Source: CAVSDF01 sp963726715
GTDB lineage: Bacteria; Bacteroidota; Rhodothermia; Rhodothermales; BA12
Reading direction: 5' to 3'
DNA: 64,000 bases
Assembly (NCBI GenBank): GCA_963726715.1
Contig: CAVSDF010000007.1
Span: 286,040 to 350,039 of the forward strand
The notes below the pieces were generated by a model. It was not told the origin of the DNA. It saw only the letters and a program-made list of their open reading frames with translations, and ran no database searches. Below are positions 16,389 through 26,444 of the stretch, one piece after another (position 1 is the stretch's first letter; each line of letters starts with the position of its first letter). The translations under genes were made by a program, and so were the position numbers.

Positions 16389-18426
16389 CTACGCCGCCTG
16401 CGGGAGTGTGACGACGAACGTCGTGCCTTCGCCTGGCGCGCTCTCGACGGCGATGGTGCCGCCGTGGCGGTCGACGATCCGGCGCACGATGGCGAGGCCC
16501 ATGCCGGTGCCGTCGTAGGCGTCGCGCGTGTGGAGGCGCTGGAAGGGCGCGAAGATGCGCTCGGCGTAGCGGGCCTCGAAGCCGATGCCGTTGTCGGAGA
16601 CGGTGATCCGCACCTCGCCACCTCGCTGCTCGGCATCGATGCGGACGACCGGCGCGGCGCCCTCGCGGTGGAACTTGAGGGCGTTGCCGACGAGGTTCTG
16701 CACCAGCTGCCGCATCTGCACCGGGTCGGCGGCGACCGTCGGGAGCCTCCCGCTGCTCACCACGGTGCCGCCGGTTTCGGCGATGCGCACCTCGAGGTCG
16801 GCGAGCACGTCGGCGAGGGTGTCGTGGAGGTCGACGGGCACGAAGGCGCTGGCCTTGGTCGTGACGCGGGCGAAGGCGAGCAGGTCGGAGATGAGGCGGC
16901 TCATCCGCGCGGCCGAGTCGCGGACGCGGTCGAGGTAGGCGGTGGCGCCGCCGGGGAGATCGAAGTCGGTGTCGATGAGGCTGGCGAAGGCCTGAATCTT
17001 GCGCAGTGGCTCCTGCAGGTCGTGCGAGGCGACGAAGGCGAAGTCCTGCAACTCGCGGTTGCGGATGTCGAGGTCGCGGTTCGTGCGGGCGAGCTCGGCC
17101 GTGCGGGCCTCGACGCGGGCTTCGAGGGCGTCGTTGGCGATGCGGAGCGCGGCCTCGGCGTCGCGGGCCTGCCGGTAGAGGGCGGCGTTGTCGGCGGCGA
17201 TGCCTGCGCGGGTGGCGAACTCCTCGGCGAAGCGCAGGTCGCTCTCGTCGTAGTGGCGGCTGCCGTGGGTGGCGATGAGGATGATGGCGCCGATGGTGGC
17301 CGTGCGCGTGCGCAGCGGCACGATGATGACCGACGTCATGTCGAGCGTGCGCAGGATGTCGCGGTGGCGGTCGTCGCGCGCGGCGGCGTCGAGCATCTCG
17401 GGCGTGATGTCGCTCGCGAGCACGGAGGTGCCGCTGGCGATGACCTCGGCGGCGCCGCCGGGTTCGTCGAGGCGGGCGGGGTAGTCGGTCTCCAACTCAC
17501 GTCCCCACGCGACCATCTCGGGGTCCACGTGGGCCGTCGCCACCGAGCGGATGTGGTCGCCGTCGGCGATCTGCACGGCGCACCAGTCGGCGAGCGTCGG
17601 CACCATGAGGTCGGTGACCTGCTGGAGCGTCTTCTCGTAGTCGAGCGAGGCGGCGAGGAGGTCGGAGGCGCGGGCGAGGAAGTCGCGCTGGCGCTCGCCG
17701 GTCCATCGCTGGTGGATGTCGGTGCACGAGCCGGTGAGGCCCTCGAAGGTGCCGTCGGCGGCGAAGCGCAGGCTTGCGCGCAGGAGCATCCAGCGGTAGT
17801 CGCCGTCGTGGCGGCGCAGGCGGTACTCGATCTCGAACGCCTCGCCCGTGTGCGCGGCGCCGTCGTAGAGGGCGAGCAGGCGGGGGAGGTCGTCCGGGTG
17901 AACGCCTCCGCGCCACCCGTCTCCCTTCTCGCCCTCAGGGTCACGCCCGGTGAAGGCGGTCCAGGCGTGGTTGAAGAAGACGCGCCGCCCGTCGGCGTCC
18001 GACATCCAGATGAGCACGGGGGCCGAGTCGGCGGTGGTGCGGAAGCGGGCCTCGCTGCGCACGAGGGCGTCTTCGGTGCGTTTCTGCGCGGTGACGTCGC
18101 GGAAGAAGATGACGAGGCCGCCCGCGTACGGGTAGGTGCGCACCTCGTACCAGATGCCGCGCTCGCCGTTGAGGCTCGTCAGGCGCGTCGGCGCGCCGGT
18201 CGTGCGCGCCTCCTCGATGGCACGCCGAAAGGGGGCGTCGTAGGGCACCGGGAAAACGTCCCAGACGTGTCGCCCGACGATGTCGTGCGGCGGCGTGCTG
18301 CAGCAGGGCTTCGGCAGCGGGGTTGACGAACGTGTAGGCGAGTGCCGCGTCGAGCACGACGACGCCCTCGTCGACGGCGGTCAGCAGATCGGGCGTGAGC
18401 CACGGGGGGCACTCGGCGGAGGCCAT
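16389..18426 (-). CDS. PAS/GAF sensor histidine kinase (frame break near N-terminus)
   Basis: A kinase of about 680 residues. An N-terminal PAS segment is followed by a second PAS/PAC (ARFRTTADSAPVLIWMSDAD ... FTGSCTDIHQRW-like region), then a GAF domain, a coiled coil (ALEARVEARTAELARTNRDL), HisKA with phospho-acceptor His in VASHDLQEPLRKI, and HATPase with NLVGNALKFH, DNGIGFEARY and GTGMGLAIV. It has no membrane segments, so it is cytoplasmic, like phytochrome-type kinases. No response regulator is adjacent. The frame changes at about 18283-18295, between EALLQHAA and HDIVGRHVWDVFPVPYD. The locus length is 3n+1, so an indel is likely. It is divergent from fabG. Confidence 0.88.
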
Positions 18427-18614
18427 CGGCGTGGGGGGCGGTTACAGATCCGAAGGTACGCGGCGCCGCCGCGGAGCGTGACCGCCGCGCGCCGCAGCGG
18501 CGGGTGCCACTGGCGGGCGTCACCGTCTGCAGTGTTGGAGCGAAGCCCCGCCGCGCCCGACCTTCCCCGTCTTCCGCTTCTTCGCCTCACCGCGCCGCGT
18601 CGGCGCCTCCGCTC

Positions 18615-19373
18615 ATGCTCTCTCCCACGATCGATCTCACCGGGCGCAGCGCCCTCGTCACCGGCGGCACGCGCGGCATCGGCCGCGCCGTCGTCGAGGC
18701 GCTCGCCGCCGCCGGGGCGCGCGTCGCCTTCACCTACCGCTCGTCCGACGCCGAGGCCGAGGCGCTCGTCGCGGCGCTCGCCGAGCGCGGCACCGAGGCG
18801 TTCGCCGTCAAGGGCGACGCGGGCGACTTCGCGCACGCCGAAGCAACCGTCGCCGATGTGGCCGCGCGCTGGGGCGGCATCGACATCCTCGTCAACAACG
18901 CGGGCATCACCAAGGACAACCTGATGATCCGCATGACCGAGGCCGACTGGGACGCGGTCATCGGCACCAACCTCAAGTCCGTCTTCAACTTCTCCAAGGC
19001 CGCCTACCGCCCGATGATGAAGCAGCGGCGGGGCCGCATCGTCAACGTGGCGAGTGTCGTCGGCGTGATGGGCAACGCCGGGCAGACGAACTACGCGGCG
19101 GCCAAGGCGGGCATCATCGGCTTCTCGAAGTCGCTCGCCAGAGAACTCGGCAGCCGTGGCGTGACCGTCAACGTCGTCGCGCCCGGCTTCGTCGAGACCG
19201 ACATGACGGCGGCGCTCGGCGATGCGGCGCGCACGGCGATGCTCTCCGGCGTGCCCCTCAACCGCCCCGCCACGCCCGACGATGTCGCGGGCGCCGTCCT
19301 CTTCCTCGCATCCGATCTGGCCGCCTACGTCACCGGCCACGTCCTCCACGTCGATGGCGGGCTGGCGATGTGA
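18615..19373 (+). CDS. fabG: 3-oxoacyl-ACP reductase FabG (SDR family)
   Basis: A 252-residue classical short-chain dehydrogenase that reduces 3-oxoacyl-ACP with NADPH in the fatty-acid elongation cycle. The cofactor motif is TGGTRGIGRA (residues ~17-26), followed by NNAGITKDNLM and catalytic Ser in NVASVVGVMGNAGQTNYAAAK (here S, Y and K of the SYK triad). The C-terminus is GHVLHVDGGLAM. NNAGITKDNL is especially FabG-like. The ATG at 18615 removes an unconserved upstream extension. It is isolated from other fab genes, so a paralogue acting in another pathway remains possible. Confidence 0.93.
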   Translation: MLSPTIDLTGRSALVTGGTRGIGRAVVEALAAAGARVAFTYRSSDAEAEALVAALAERGTEAFAVKGDAGDFAHAEATVADVAARWGGIDILVNNAGITKDNLMIRMTEADWDAVIGTNLKSVFNFSKAAYRPMMKQRRGRIVNVASVVGVMGNAGQTNYAAAKAGIIGFSKSLARELGSRGVTVNVVAPGFVETDMTAALGDAARTAMLSGVPLNRPATPDDVAGAVLFLASDLAAYVTGHVLHVDGGLAM

Positions 19374-19515
19374 CGCGGTTGAGGATTGGGTATGGAAGAT
19401 GGGGAACTGGGGATGGGGCGTGGCGCATCCGGGCGCGCGGGTGACGGGCGGAAGCGCGCGGTGGGCGGCGGACCTGGCGCGATGTTGGGCGGACACGGTT
19501 CTCCCCGATCGACCG

Positions 19516-20008
19516 ATGCGCCTTCTCGTCTGCCTCCTGCTTGCCCTCGTCGCCGTCTCGCCCTCGTCGGCGCAGCAACGCCCGACGACCGAGCAGGCGC
19601 TTGCGGTCGGGCTGGCGGCGACGGCGGGGATCGGCCGCCGGGGCGGTCGGTGGCGCGTATCTCGGCGGTGCGGTGTGCAGCGTCGACGATGGGGCGTGCA
19701 GTGGCTTCATCCCCGGACCCGTGGCGGTGGGGTTCATCGCGGGCGGACTCGCCGGGGTGGCCGTCGGTGCCCGGTACGCGCATCGGCGCGTCGGCGGGAC
19801 AGGGGCGTGGGCCGACGGCGCGAGCGGCGCAGTGATGGGGCTGCTCGGCGGGGCAGGCGTGGGGGCGGCCGTGGGGGCGCCGCTGCCGGGGGCCATTGCA
19901 GGCGGCGTGGCGGTCGGCGCGTTGCTTTACACGCGTCCGCTGTCGGGACGGCGGGCGTCGTCGCTCGTCGTGGTGCCGGGGCGCGTCGTGTTCGTGCGGC
20001 GCTTCTGA
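19516..20008 (+). CDS. Secreted glycine-zipper protein (frame break)
   Basis: An ATG at 19516 opens a clean signal peptide (MRLLVCLLLALVAVSPSSAQ) and about 20 mature residues (TTEQALAVGLAATAGI). The frame then changes at about 19632-19640 into a strongly patterned Gly-zipper: AGAVGGAYLGGAVCSVDDGAC, then FIAGGLAGVAVGARYAH and LLGGAGVGAAVGAPLPGAIAGG. The two parts fit together, and the locus length is 3n+1. Gly-zipper segments pack in membranes and occur in outer-membrane lipoproteins (SlyB/YmgG-like). The function here is unknown. Confidence 0.6.
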
Positions 20009-20114
20009 ACGGGGGGATAGGACGAGCCGTCGGGCGGCGTCGCGCGGCAAATGCACGGGCACGGGTGGAGCCTTGCCCCTCTCGCCGCGTACCTTGGGCG
20101 CACAATTGCATCCG

Positions 20115-23100
20115 ATGTCCAACGACTTTCCGCGCAAGCGCCGCTTCGCCGCGCTCCTCGACCTGACCACGCGCGCTCAGGAAACCGCCAAGAACGACGC
20201 CGCCGTCGCGTCGCTCTCCTCCGAAGCGACCGCCGAGCCGGCCGCCGACACCGACCTCGCCGACGCCCCCGAGGCCGTCCGCGAGGCCGTCGCGCGGGCC
20301 GGGTGGCCGGGGCTGATGCCGGTGCAGGCGCGCACGATGGCCGCGATGCTCGCGAGCACCGACATCATCGTGCAGTCGAAGACCGGCTCCGGCAAAACCG
20401 GCGCGTTCCTGCTGCCGCTCTTCGTCACGCTCGACGCCAGCATCGGCGCCCCGCAGGCGCTCGTGATGACGCCGACGCGCGAGCTCGCCCGGCAGATCCA
20501 CGAGGAGTTCGGGCGGCTCAGCGGCCCCGACAGCCCGTTCCGCGCCGCGCTCGTCTACGGCGGCGTCGGCTACGGCGAGCAGGCCGACGCGCTCAAGGCG
20601 GGCGCGCAGCTCGTCATCGGCACGCCGGGGCGCGTGCTCGACCTGCTCGAGCGGCGCACGTTCTCGCTCGACGCCCTCAAGACGCTCGTGCTCGACGAGG
20701 CCGACGAGATGCTCTCGATGGGCTTCCTCCCGGCGATGCGCAAGCTGCTCAACTACCTGCCCGAGCCGCGCCAGAGCACGATGTTCTCGGCGACGATGCC
20801 GCCGGGCGTCCGCGCCCTCGCCCGCAGCTTCCTGACCGAGCCGCAGTTCCTCGCCCTCGCGGGCGGACACGTCAAGGTCGACGCGCTCGAACACCGCTTC
20901 TACACGCTCTCGGGCCTCGACCGCGACCGCGCGCTCGTGCGCATCATCGAGCTCGAGAACCCGGAGTCGGCGATCGTCTTCGCCAACACCAAGCGCGACG
21001 TCGAGTACCTCGCCGTCTTCCTGCGCAACTACGGCCACGACGCGGGCGAACTCTCGGGCGACCTCAGCCAGACCGCGCGCGAGACGATCATGCAGCGCGT
21101 GCGCGAAGGCCGCCTCCGCTTCCTCATCGCCACCGATGTCGCCGCGCGCGGCATCGACATCTCCGACCTCACGCACGTCATCCAGTACGACGTGCCGCAG
21201 GACCCCGAGTACTACGTCCACCGCGCCGGGCGCACCGCGCGGGCGGGCAAGACCGGCACGTCGATCACCCTTGCGACGCCTGAAACCAAGGCCAAGCTCC
21301 TCGCCATTTTCCGCCGCTACGACTTGGACTTCGACGAACGCCCCGTGCCCACCGAGGAGGAGGTGACCGACCGCGTGCGCGAGCGCCTCACCGTCCTCCT
21401 CGAAGACCGCTTCCGCGACACCCGTCGCATGGCCCGCGAGCGCGCCTCGCGCTTCGAAGGCCTCGCGCAGGAACTCGCCACCGAAGAGCCGCACCTGCTC
21501 GCGATGCTCCTCGACGGTCTCTACCACGACAGCCTCCACGCGCTTCCGCAGGCCGACATCATCGCCGTCACGAAGAACCGCGCCACCGACAGCCGCTTCG
21601 AGGAGGACAAGCCGCGCGGACGCCGCGAGGACAAGCCCCGCCGCGACGACCGTCCGCGCCGCGAGGACCGCCCGCGCCGCAGCGACGACGAACCGGCCGA
21701 TGCGCCTGTTTCTGACGATTCGGCCGCCGCCGCCATCCGCGCCGAGCGCCGCGACGACACCGACGCGCACGACCGCAGCGACGCCTCCGGCGCCGACACG
21801 AGCGTCGATTCGGGCGATGCCGCGACCTCCGACGCCACGGGTGAGGACGGCGAAGGCCGCCGCCGCAAGCGCAGCAAGCGCCGCGGCAAGAGCAAGGGCG
21901 GCGCCGCCACGTCCGACGAGACGCGCGACGACGATTCGGACGACACCGCCGCGCCCGATGATGCCCGCCCCTCCGACGACCGCGACCGCGACGACGACTC
22001 CAACGGCGACGATGCCGACGGTGGCGACGACCGTCCGGACGACGACGCCCCGGCCCCGACCGCCCCGACCGCCGATGCCGGTTCAGACGCCGACGCCTCC
22101 ACCGACGACGCACCGCGCTCGCGGGGCCGCCGCGGCGGACGCGGGCGCCGCGGATCGCGCGGCGACACCGATGCGCCCGACAGCGGCCGTGACGGTGGAG
22201 ACCTCGCACCCGACGGCGTGACCGACGCCACCGAAGCGGCCGTCGAAGCCGCGCGCGAGGAAGCCGCCCCCGAGGCGTCGCTCCCCGAGCCACCCGACGG
22301 CGAATCGGAGCGGGACGACCGCCGCAGCGACGACCGCGACGACCGCCGCCGCGATGCGCCGACCTCCGACGACGACCGAGGCCCGCGCTCTGCGAAGGCC
22401 TCCGGGCGGAGCCGCGCGGCGGGACTGCCGTCCGGCCCGTTCAAGATCTCCGATTTGAAGGCGATGTCGGGCACCACGCTGCGCGCCGTCGCCGCCGATC
22501 TCGGCGTGACCGATGCCGAGACGGCGCGCCCCGACGACCTCCTCTTCTCCGTCCTCGAAGCGCAGGCCGAGCGCGAGAGCGCGAACGCCCGCCTCCGCCC
22601 GTCCGAGCGCGCCGAAGCCGCCCGCAGCCGTGGTGGCCGCGGCGGACGGGGCGAAAGCAGCGGACGTGGGGAGTCGCGCTCGTCGTCGCGCAGCGGCGGA
22701 CGGGGCGACTCGCGCGGGTCGTCGAAGACGTCGGACAAGCCCGAGAAGAGTGGCGAGCGCAGCAGCGACAAGGCCGAGCGCCCGTCGTCGCGCTCCGGCC
22801 GTCCGCAGCCGACGGACCGCAAGCCAGACGCGCCCCGCGACGCCCGGCCCGAGCGCCCGGCCCCGGCGCCGCGCACCGCCGAGAGCAGCGACGAGCCGAC
22901 CGCCTCCAAATCGTCGCGCCGCCGCCGCGGCCGCCGTGGGCGTGGCGCCGACCGCGAGATGCCCGAGGGCGCCGAGATGGAGACGCCGCTCGTCACGACC
23001 GGCGCTGATATGCCGCAGGATGCATCGGACTCCGATGCCCCGCAGTCCCGCGCCGACGACACCGCAGAGGAGGGCGGCGAGACCCGCTCGCGCCGCAGCC

Positions 23101-23708
23101 GCGGCGGCCGTGGCCGCAAATCGTCCGAGCCGACGGCAGACGCCGCCGAGGGCGGGACGACCGACGACGCACGACCGACGACGGACGACGCCGACGGGAT
23201 GAGCGACGCGCCCGCGCCGAAGTCCCGCTCGCGCCGCACGGCTGCCGCTGAGACGGCAGACGACGGACGACGGACGACCGACGACGCTGACGCGCCCGCC
23301 GAGCCGAAGCGCCGCAGCCGCGCCAAGGCCGCCGATGAGTCGGACGCATCCACCGAAACGCCCGCATCCGACGACGCGCCGAAGCCCCGCGCCCGCCGCG
23401 CGAAGACCGCGCCGTCGACTGAGGAGGCCCCGACCTCCGATAGCGAGACCTCCGACGACGCGCCCGCACCGAAGCGCCGCACCCGCGCCAAGGCCGCGAC
23501 TGCCGAGCCGGACGCCTCCGCCGAAACGCCCGCCTCCGACACCGCCGCGCCCGCGCCGAAGCCGCGCGCCCGCCGCACGACGAAGGCCGATGCTGCCGAG
23601 ACGACCGATACCGCCGAAGGCGATGCCGACGCGCTCGCGCCGAAGCGTCGCAGCCGCGCCAAGGCCACGCCTTCCGCCGCCGACACCGCGCCGACCGACG
23701 AGGCGTGA
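20115..23708 (+). CDS. DEAD-box RNA helicase with long disordered tail and Rho_N-like module
   Basis: 1197 residues. Residues ~60-420 are a complete DEAD-box core: Walker A SKTGSGKTG (~87), PTRELARQI, TPGRVLDLL, LDEADEMLSMGF (~192), SATMP (~226), then ATDVAARGID and HRAGRTARAGKTG (~368). Residues ~490-1197 are low complexity, alternating Arg/Gly and Asp/Ser/Thr. Within them, ~776-830 (ISDLKAMSGTTLRAVAADLG then LLFSVLEAQAE) resembles the Rho_N domain of transcription terminator Rho. The last ~170 residues repeat a (A/E)PK-R/P-R-x-R basic motif, histone-H1-like. It is probably an RNA-remodelling factor of the CsdA/DeaD class. The frame is intact over 3.6 kb. The stop overlaps the next start (TGATG). 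Confidence 0.92.
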   Translation: MSNDFPRKRRFAALLDLTTRAQETAKNDAAVASLSSEATAEPAADTDLADAPEAVREAVARAGWPGLMPVQARTMAAMLASTDIIVQSKTGSGKTGAFLLPLFVTLDASIGAPQALVMTPTRELARQIHEEFGRLSGPDSPFRAALVYGGVGYGEQADALKAGAQLVIGTPGRVLDLLERRTFSLDALKTLVLDEADEMLSMGFLPAMRKLLNYLPEPRQSTMFSATMPPGVRALARSFLTEPQFLALAGGHVKVDALEHRFYTLSGLDRDRALVRIIELENPESAIVFANTKRDVEYLAVFLRNYGHDAGELSGDLSQTARETIMQRVREGRLRFLIATDVAARGIDISDLTHVIQYDVPQDPEYYVHRAGRTARAGKTGTSITLATPETKAKLLAIFRRYDLDFDERPVPTEEEVTDRVRERLTVLLEDRFRDTRRMARERASRFEGLAQELATEEPHLLAMLLDGLYHDSLHALPQADIIAVTKNRATDSRFEEDKPRGRREDKPRRDDRPRREDRPRRSDDEPADAPVSDDSAAAAIRAERRDDTDAHDRSDASGADTSVDSGDAATSDATGEDGEGRRRKRSKRRGKSKGGAATSDETRDDDSDDTAAPDDARPSDDRDRDDDSNGDDADGGDDRPDDDAPAPTAPTADAGSDADASTDDAPRSRGRRGGRGRRGSRGDTDAPDSGRDGGDLAPDGVTDATEAAVEAAREEAAPEASLPEPPDGESERDDRRSDDRDDRRRDAPTSDDDRGPRSAKASGRSRAAGLPSGPFKISDLKAMSGTTLRAVAADLGVTDAETARPDDLLFSVLEAQAERESANARLRPSERAEAARSRGGRGGRGESSGRGESRSSSRSGGRGDSRGSSKTSDKPEKSGERSSDKAERPSSRSGRPQPTDRKPDAPRDARPERPAPAPRTAESSDEPTASKSSRRRRGRRGRGADREMPEGAEMETPLVTTGADMPQDASDSDAPQSRADDTAEEGGETRSRRSRGGRGRKSSEPTADAAEGGTTDDARPTTDDADGMSDAPAPKSRSRRTAAAETADDGRRTTDDADAPAEPKRRSRAKAADESDASTETPASDDAPKPRARRAKTAPSTEEAPTSDSETSDDAPAPKRRTRAKAATAEPDASAETPASDTAAPAPKPRARRTTKADAAETTDTAEGDADALAPKRRSRAKATPSAADTAPTDEA

Positions 23709-24601
23709 TGCGCACGCTCTCCCGCGCCGTCGCCGCGCTCGTGCTCCTCGCGGCCCTCGCCGCGCCGCTCGTCCGGACCGCCGCCGCGCAGCGCGTCTTC
23801 ACGTCCGACGGCACCCCGACGACCCTCGATGCGCTCGTCGCCGCCGGGGACCGCGCCGAGGTCGTCTTCCTCGGCGAGCAGCACGACGACTCGGTCGCCC
23901 ACGTTGTGCAGGCCGATGTGCTGCGCCGCCTCCACGCCGCGCGCACCGCCAACCGCGTCGCCGGGACCGGCGCGCGCGGGCCGCTCGCGCTCTCGATGGA
24001 GATGTTCGAGACCGACGTGCAGCCCGTCCTCGACGAGTACCTCGCCGGTCTCATCAACGAACGGTCGTTCCTCGCCGCGAGCCGTCCGTGGGACAACTAC
24101 GCGCGCGATTACCGGCCGATGGTCGAGTTCGCCCGCGAGCACGCGCTCCCGGTCGTCGCCGCGAACGCGCCGCGCCGCTACGTCAACCGCGTCAGCCGCC
24201 TCGGCCTCGCCTCGCTCGACAGCCTCTGGGCCGACGCCCGCGCGACGCTTGCGCCCACGCCCATCCCCTCCGCGAGCCCCGACTACCGCGCCAAGTGGAA
24301 CGCCCTCATGGGCGACGGCGCGCAGCACATGGGCGAGGCGGGCGAGCGGATGCTGATGGCGCAGACGCTCTGGGACGCCACGATGGCCGACCGCATCGCC
24401 CGCACGCTGCGCCGCGAAGATGGGATGCTCGTCGTCCACCCGGTCGGACGCTTCCACGTCGAGCGCCGCAGCGGCACGCCCGAAGCCCTCGCGGCCGCGC
24501 GTCCCGGTACGCGGATGCTCGTCGTCGTCCTCACGCCCGAATCGGCGTGGAACGCCACGATGCACGCCGGACTGGGCGACTTCGTCGTGCTCACGCGCTG
24601 A
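23708..24601 (+). CDS. ChaN-like haem-binding uptake protein domain
   Basis: 297 residues with a signal peptide (LVLLAALAAPLVRTAAAQ). The PF04187-type ChaN/EreA-like fold is shown by VVFLGEQHDDSVAH near residue 55, LSMEMFETDVQPVLDEYLAG, PWDNYARDYRPMVEFA, and near the C-terminus MLVVHPVGRFHVERRSGTP. The Campylobacter ChaN relative binds haem at the outer membrane; others act as esterases on erythromycin. The role here is uncertain. The ATG at 23708 overlaps the helicase stop by one base, so it may be translationally coupled to an unrelated protein. Confidence 0.8.
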   Translation: MRTLSRAVAALVLLAALAAPLVRTAAAQRVFTSDGTPTTLDALVAAGDRAEVVFLGEQHDDSVAHVVQADVLRRLHAARTANRVAGTGARGPLALSMEMFETDVQPVLDEYLAGLINERSFLAASRPWDNYARDYRPMVEFAREHALPVVAANAPRRYVNRVSRLGLASLDSLWADARATLAPTPIPSASPDYRAKWNALMGDGAQHMGEAGERMLMAQTLWDATMADRIARTLRREDGMLVVHPVGRFHVERRSGTPEALAAARPGTRMLVVVLTPESAWNATMHAGLGDFVVLTR

Positions 24602-24607
24602 CGGCGC

Positions 24608-24831
24608 TCAGGCGGACTGCCCTCGCGGCGGCGCCAGACGTCGAAGGCGAGCTGGACGGCGATGTAGCCGCACGCGCCGAAGGTGACGGCGTAGAAGACG
24701 GGCTCGTTCGCCTTGTCGAAGAGCATCCGCATCAGGAAAGCGGTGACGCCCGCGCCGAGGCCGCCCGCGAACATGAACAGGACGACGAAGGCGGGCCAGG
24801 CGACGAGGGCGCGGGTGGCGGAGCGGGTCAT
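24608..24831 (-). CDS. Small two-segment membrane protein (probable frame break)
   Basis: The ATG at 24831 starts MTRSATRALVAWPAFVVLFM, a convincing membrane segment. A second hydrophobic stretch follows (PVFYAVTFGACGYIAVQLAF), ending FDVWRRRE. The frame then continues 319 bases antisense into the ChaN gene. A neighbouring frame closes at once (GQSA, stop 24608-24610). The 224-base length is 3n+2, in line with a one-base loss at about 24615-24630. The family is not recognised. The N-terminal 70 residues are probably real, the C-terminus is uncertain. Confidence 0.45.
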
Positions 24832-24898
24832 GGGACGTGGAGGTGGGTGAGCCGCAAGATCGGCCGCGCCGCATCCGCGTCAGTCGGCATCGCCGCCG

Positions 24899-26188
24899 TC
24901 AGATCACCTCCACGTAATCGAGGTCGGCGTCGAAGCGCTCGGGGAGCCACCAGAGGGCGATGAGCGCGAGGGCGGTGGCGACGGCGCCGACGGCGAGGGC
25001 CGCGCCGGGCAGGCCGAGCGGGCCGCGCAGCGACGTCAGGCCGAGGGTCATGAGCACGAGCGAGCCGCGCACGAAGTTGGGGACGGTCGTCGTCACGGTG
25101 GCGCGCAGGTTGGTGCCGAACTGCTCGCTCGCGTTCGTCACGAAGACGGCCCAGTAGCCCGCGAGAAAGCCCAGGCCGAGGCAGAACACGTAGACGGCGG
25201 TTGGCGAGAGGCCGCGCAGGTTCAGGTAGACGGCGGCGAGGGCGAAAAGGGCGGCGGCGAACCCGCCCATCACCACGCGGCGGCTCCGCAGTGCCTGTGA
25301 GAGCGCCCCCGACGCCACATCGCCGACGGCGAGGCCGACGTACGCCCACAGGATCGCCGACCCCGCAGACACGTCGCCGGTTGCGCCGAGCGCCGCGGCC
25401 ACCTCGGGCGCGAGCGTGATCGGGATGCCGATGGCGAACCAGATCGGCAGGCCGACGGCGATGCAGGCGAGGTATCGTCCGAGGCGCCGACGGTCGGTGA
25501 ACAGGGCGTGGAAGGCGCCGAGACGTGCCGGACCTGCCTGCGCCGCCGCGAACATCCCCGACTCCATCACCCCGACGCGCAGCAGCAGCAGCGACAGCCC
25601 GAGGCCGCCGCCGACGAAGTAGGCCGTCCGCCAGTGGAACGCCCCGGCGACGAGCGCGGCGGTGATGGCGCCGAACATCCCGAAGGCCGCGACCATCGTC
25701 GTGCCGATGCCGCGGCGGCTCCGGTGCATCGTCTCGGCGACGAGGGTCACGCCCGCGCCGAGTTCGCCCGCGAGGCCGACGCCCGCGATGAAGCGCAGGA
25801 CGGCGTACTGCGGGATCGTCTGGACGAATCCGTTGGCGAGGTTGGCGAGCGAGTACATCAGGATCGACCCGAAGAGGACGGTCTTGCGCCCGCGCCGGTC
25901 GCCGAGAATGCCCCAGAGGATGCCGCCGACGAGCAGGCCCACCATCTGCACGTTGAGCAGGAAGATGCCGTTGTCGGTCACGTACGCGTCGGCGCCCGCT
26001 GCGGCGCGCGAGGCGAAGCCGCCGATCTCGAGCACGCTCGGCACCCGGACGATGCCGAAGAGCAGCAGGTCGTACAGGTCGACGAAGTAGCCGAGCGCCG
26101 CCACGACGACGATCAGCCACGCCCCGCGCGACATCGCCTCGGGCAGATCGGAGGAGGCGCCGGGAGGCGGGAGCGTCGGTGCGGCCAT
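24899..26188 (-). CDS. MFS transporter, sugar-phosphate/metabolite-H+ type
   Basis: 429 residues and 12 membrane segments. Loop 2-3 has GILWGILGDRRGRKTVLFGS, and helix 4/5 has RFIAGVGLAGELGAGVTLVAE, followed by RRGIGTT. This GELG pattern is typical of the metabolite:H+ symporter and sialate/benzoate carriers (AAHS/MHS-like families). GYFVDLYDLLLFGIVR in helix 1 carries the D-x2-D pair of that group. The substrate is unknown. The ATG at 26188 gives a short Pro-rich leader. It is divergent from the DUF2721 gene. Confidence 0.87.
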   Translation of the reverse strand: MAAPTLPPPGASSDLPEAMSRGAWLIVVVAALGYFVDLYDLLLFGIVRVPSVLEIGGFASRAAAGADAYVTDNGIFLLNVQMVGLLVGGILWGILGDRRGRKTVLFGSILMYSLANLANGFVQTIPQYAVLRFIAGVGLAGELGAGVTLVAETMHRSRRGIGTTMVAAFGMFGAITAALVAGAFHWRTAYFVGGGLGLSLLLLRVGVMESGMFAAAQAGPARLGAFHALFTDRRRLGRYLACIAVGLPIWFAIGIPITLAPEVAAALGATGDVSAGSAILWAYVGLAVGDVASGALSQALRSRRVVMGGFAAALFALAAVYLNLRGLSPTAVYVFCLGLGFLAGYWAVFVTNASEQFGTNLRATVTTTVPNFVRGSLVLMTLGLTSLRGPLGLPGAALAVGAVATALALIALWWLPERFDADLDYVEVI

Positions 26189-26444
26189 CGGAGCGAGGGG
26201 CGGTGGGGCAGGGGACCGGGAGCGGTGGCGCGAAGGTAGCGCATCGACTTCCGCACCGCGGGAGCGTCCACGATGTGGCACGGAGGGCGCGGCTGGACGG
26301 CGGCCGGACGTGCGCGGACGACAGACGACAGTGGCCGGACGACGGTGGCCGGACGACGTGTGCATCGTCTTCGCCGCCTCTGCGCCGGATCGCCACGGCG
26401 CCGCGGTGGCGCGGGCGTTCGAGGCGCCAAACCGCCCCCTTCCG

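Noticed and set aside
26290..26345. Short tandem gtggccggacgac repeats, considered as a CRISPR or VNTR locus
   Set aside because: Only two units with no spacer-repeat pattern. Similar cgac-rich strings occur in other gaps and within the helicase gene, reflecting base bias.
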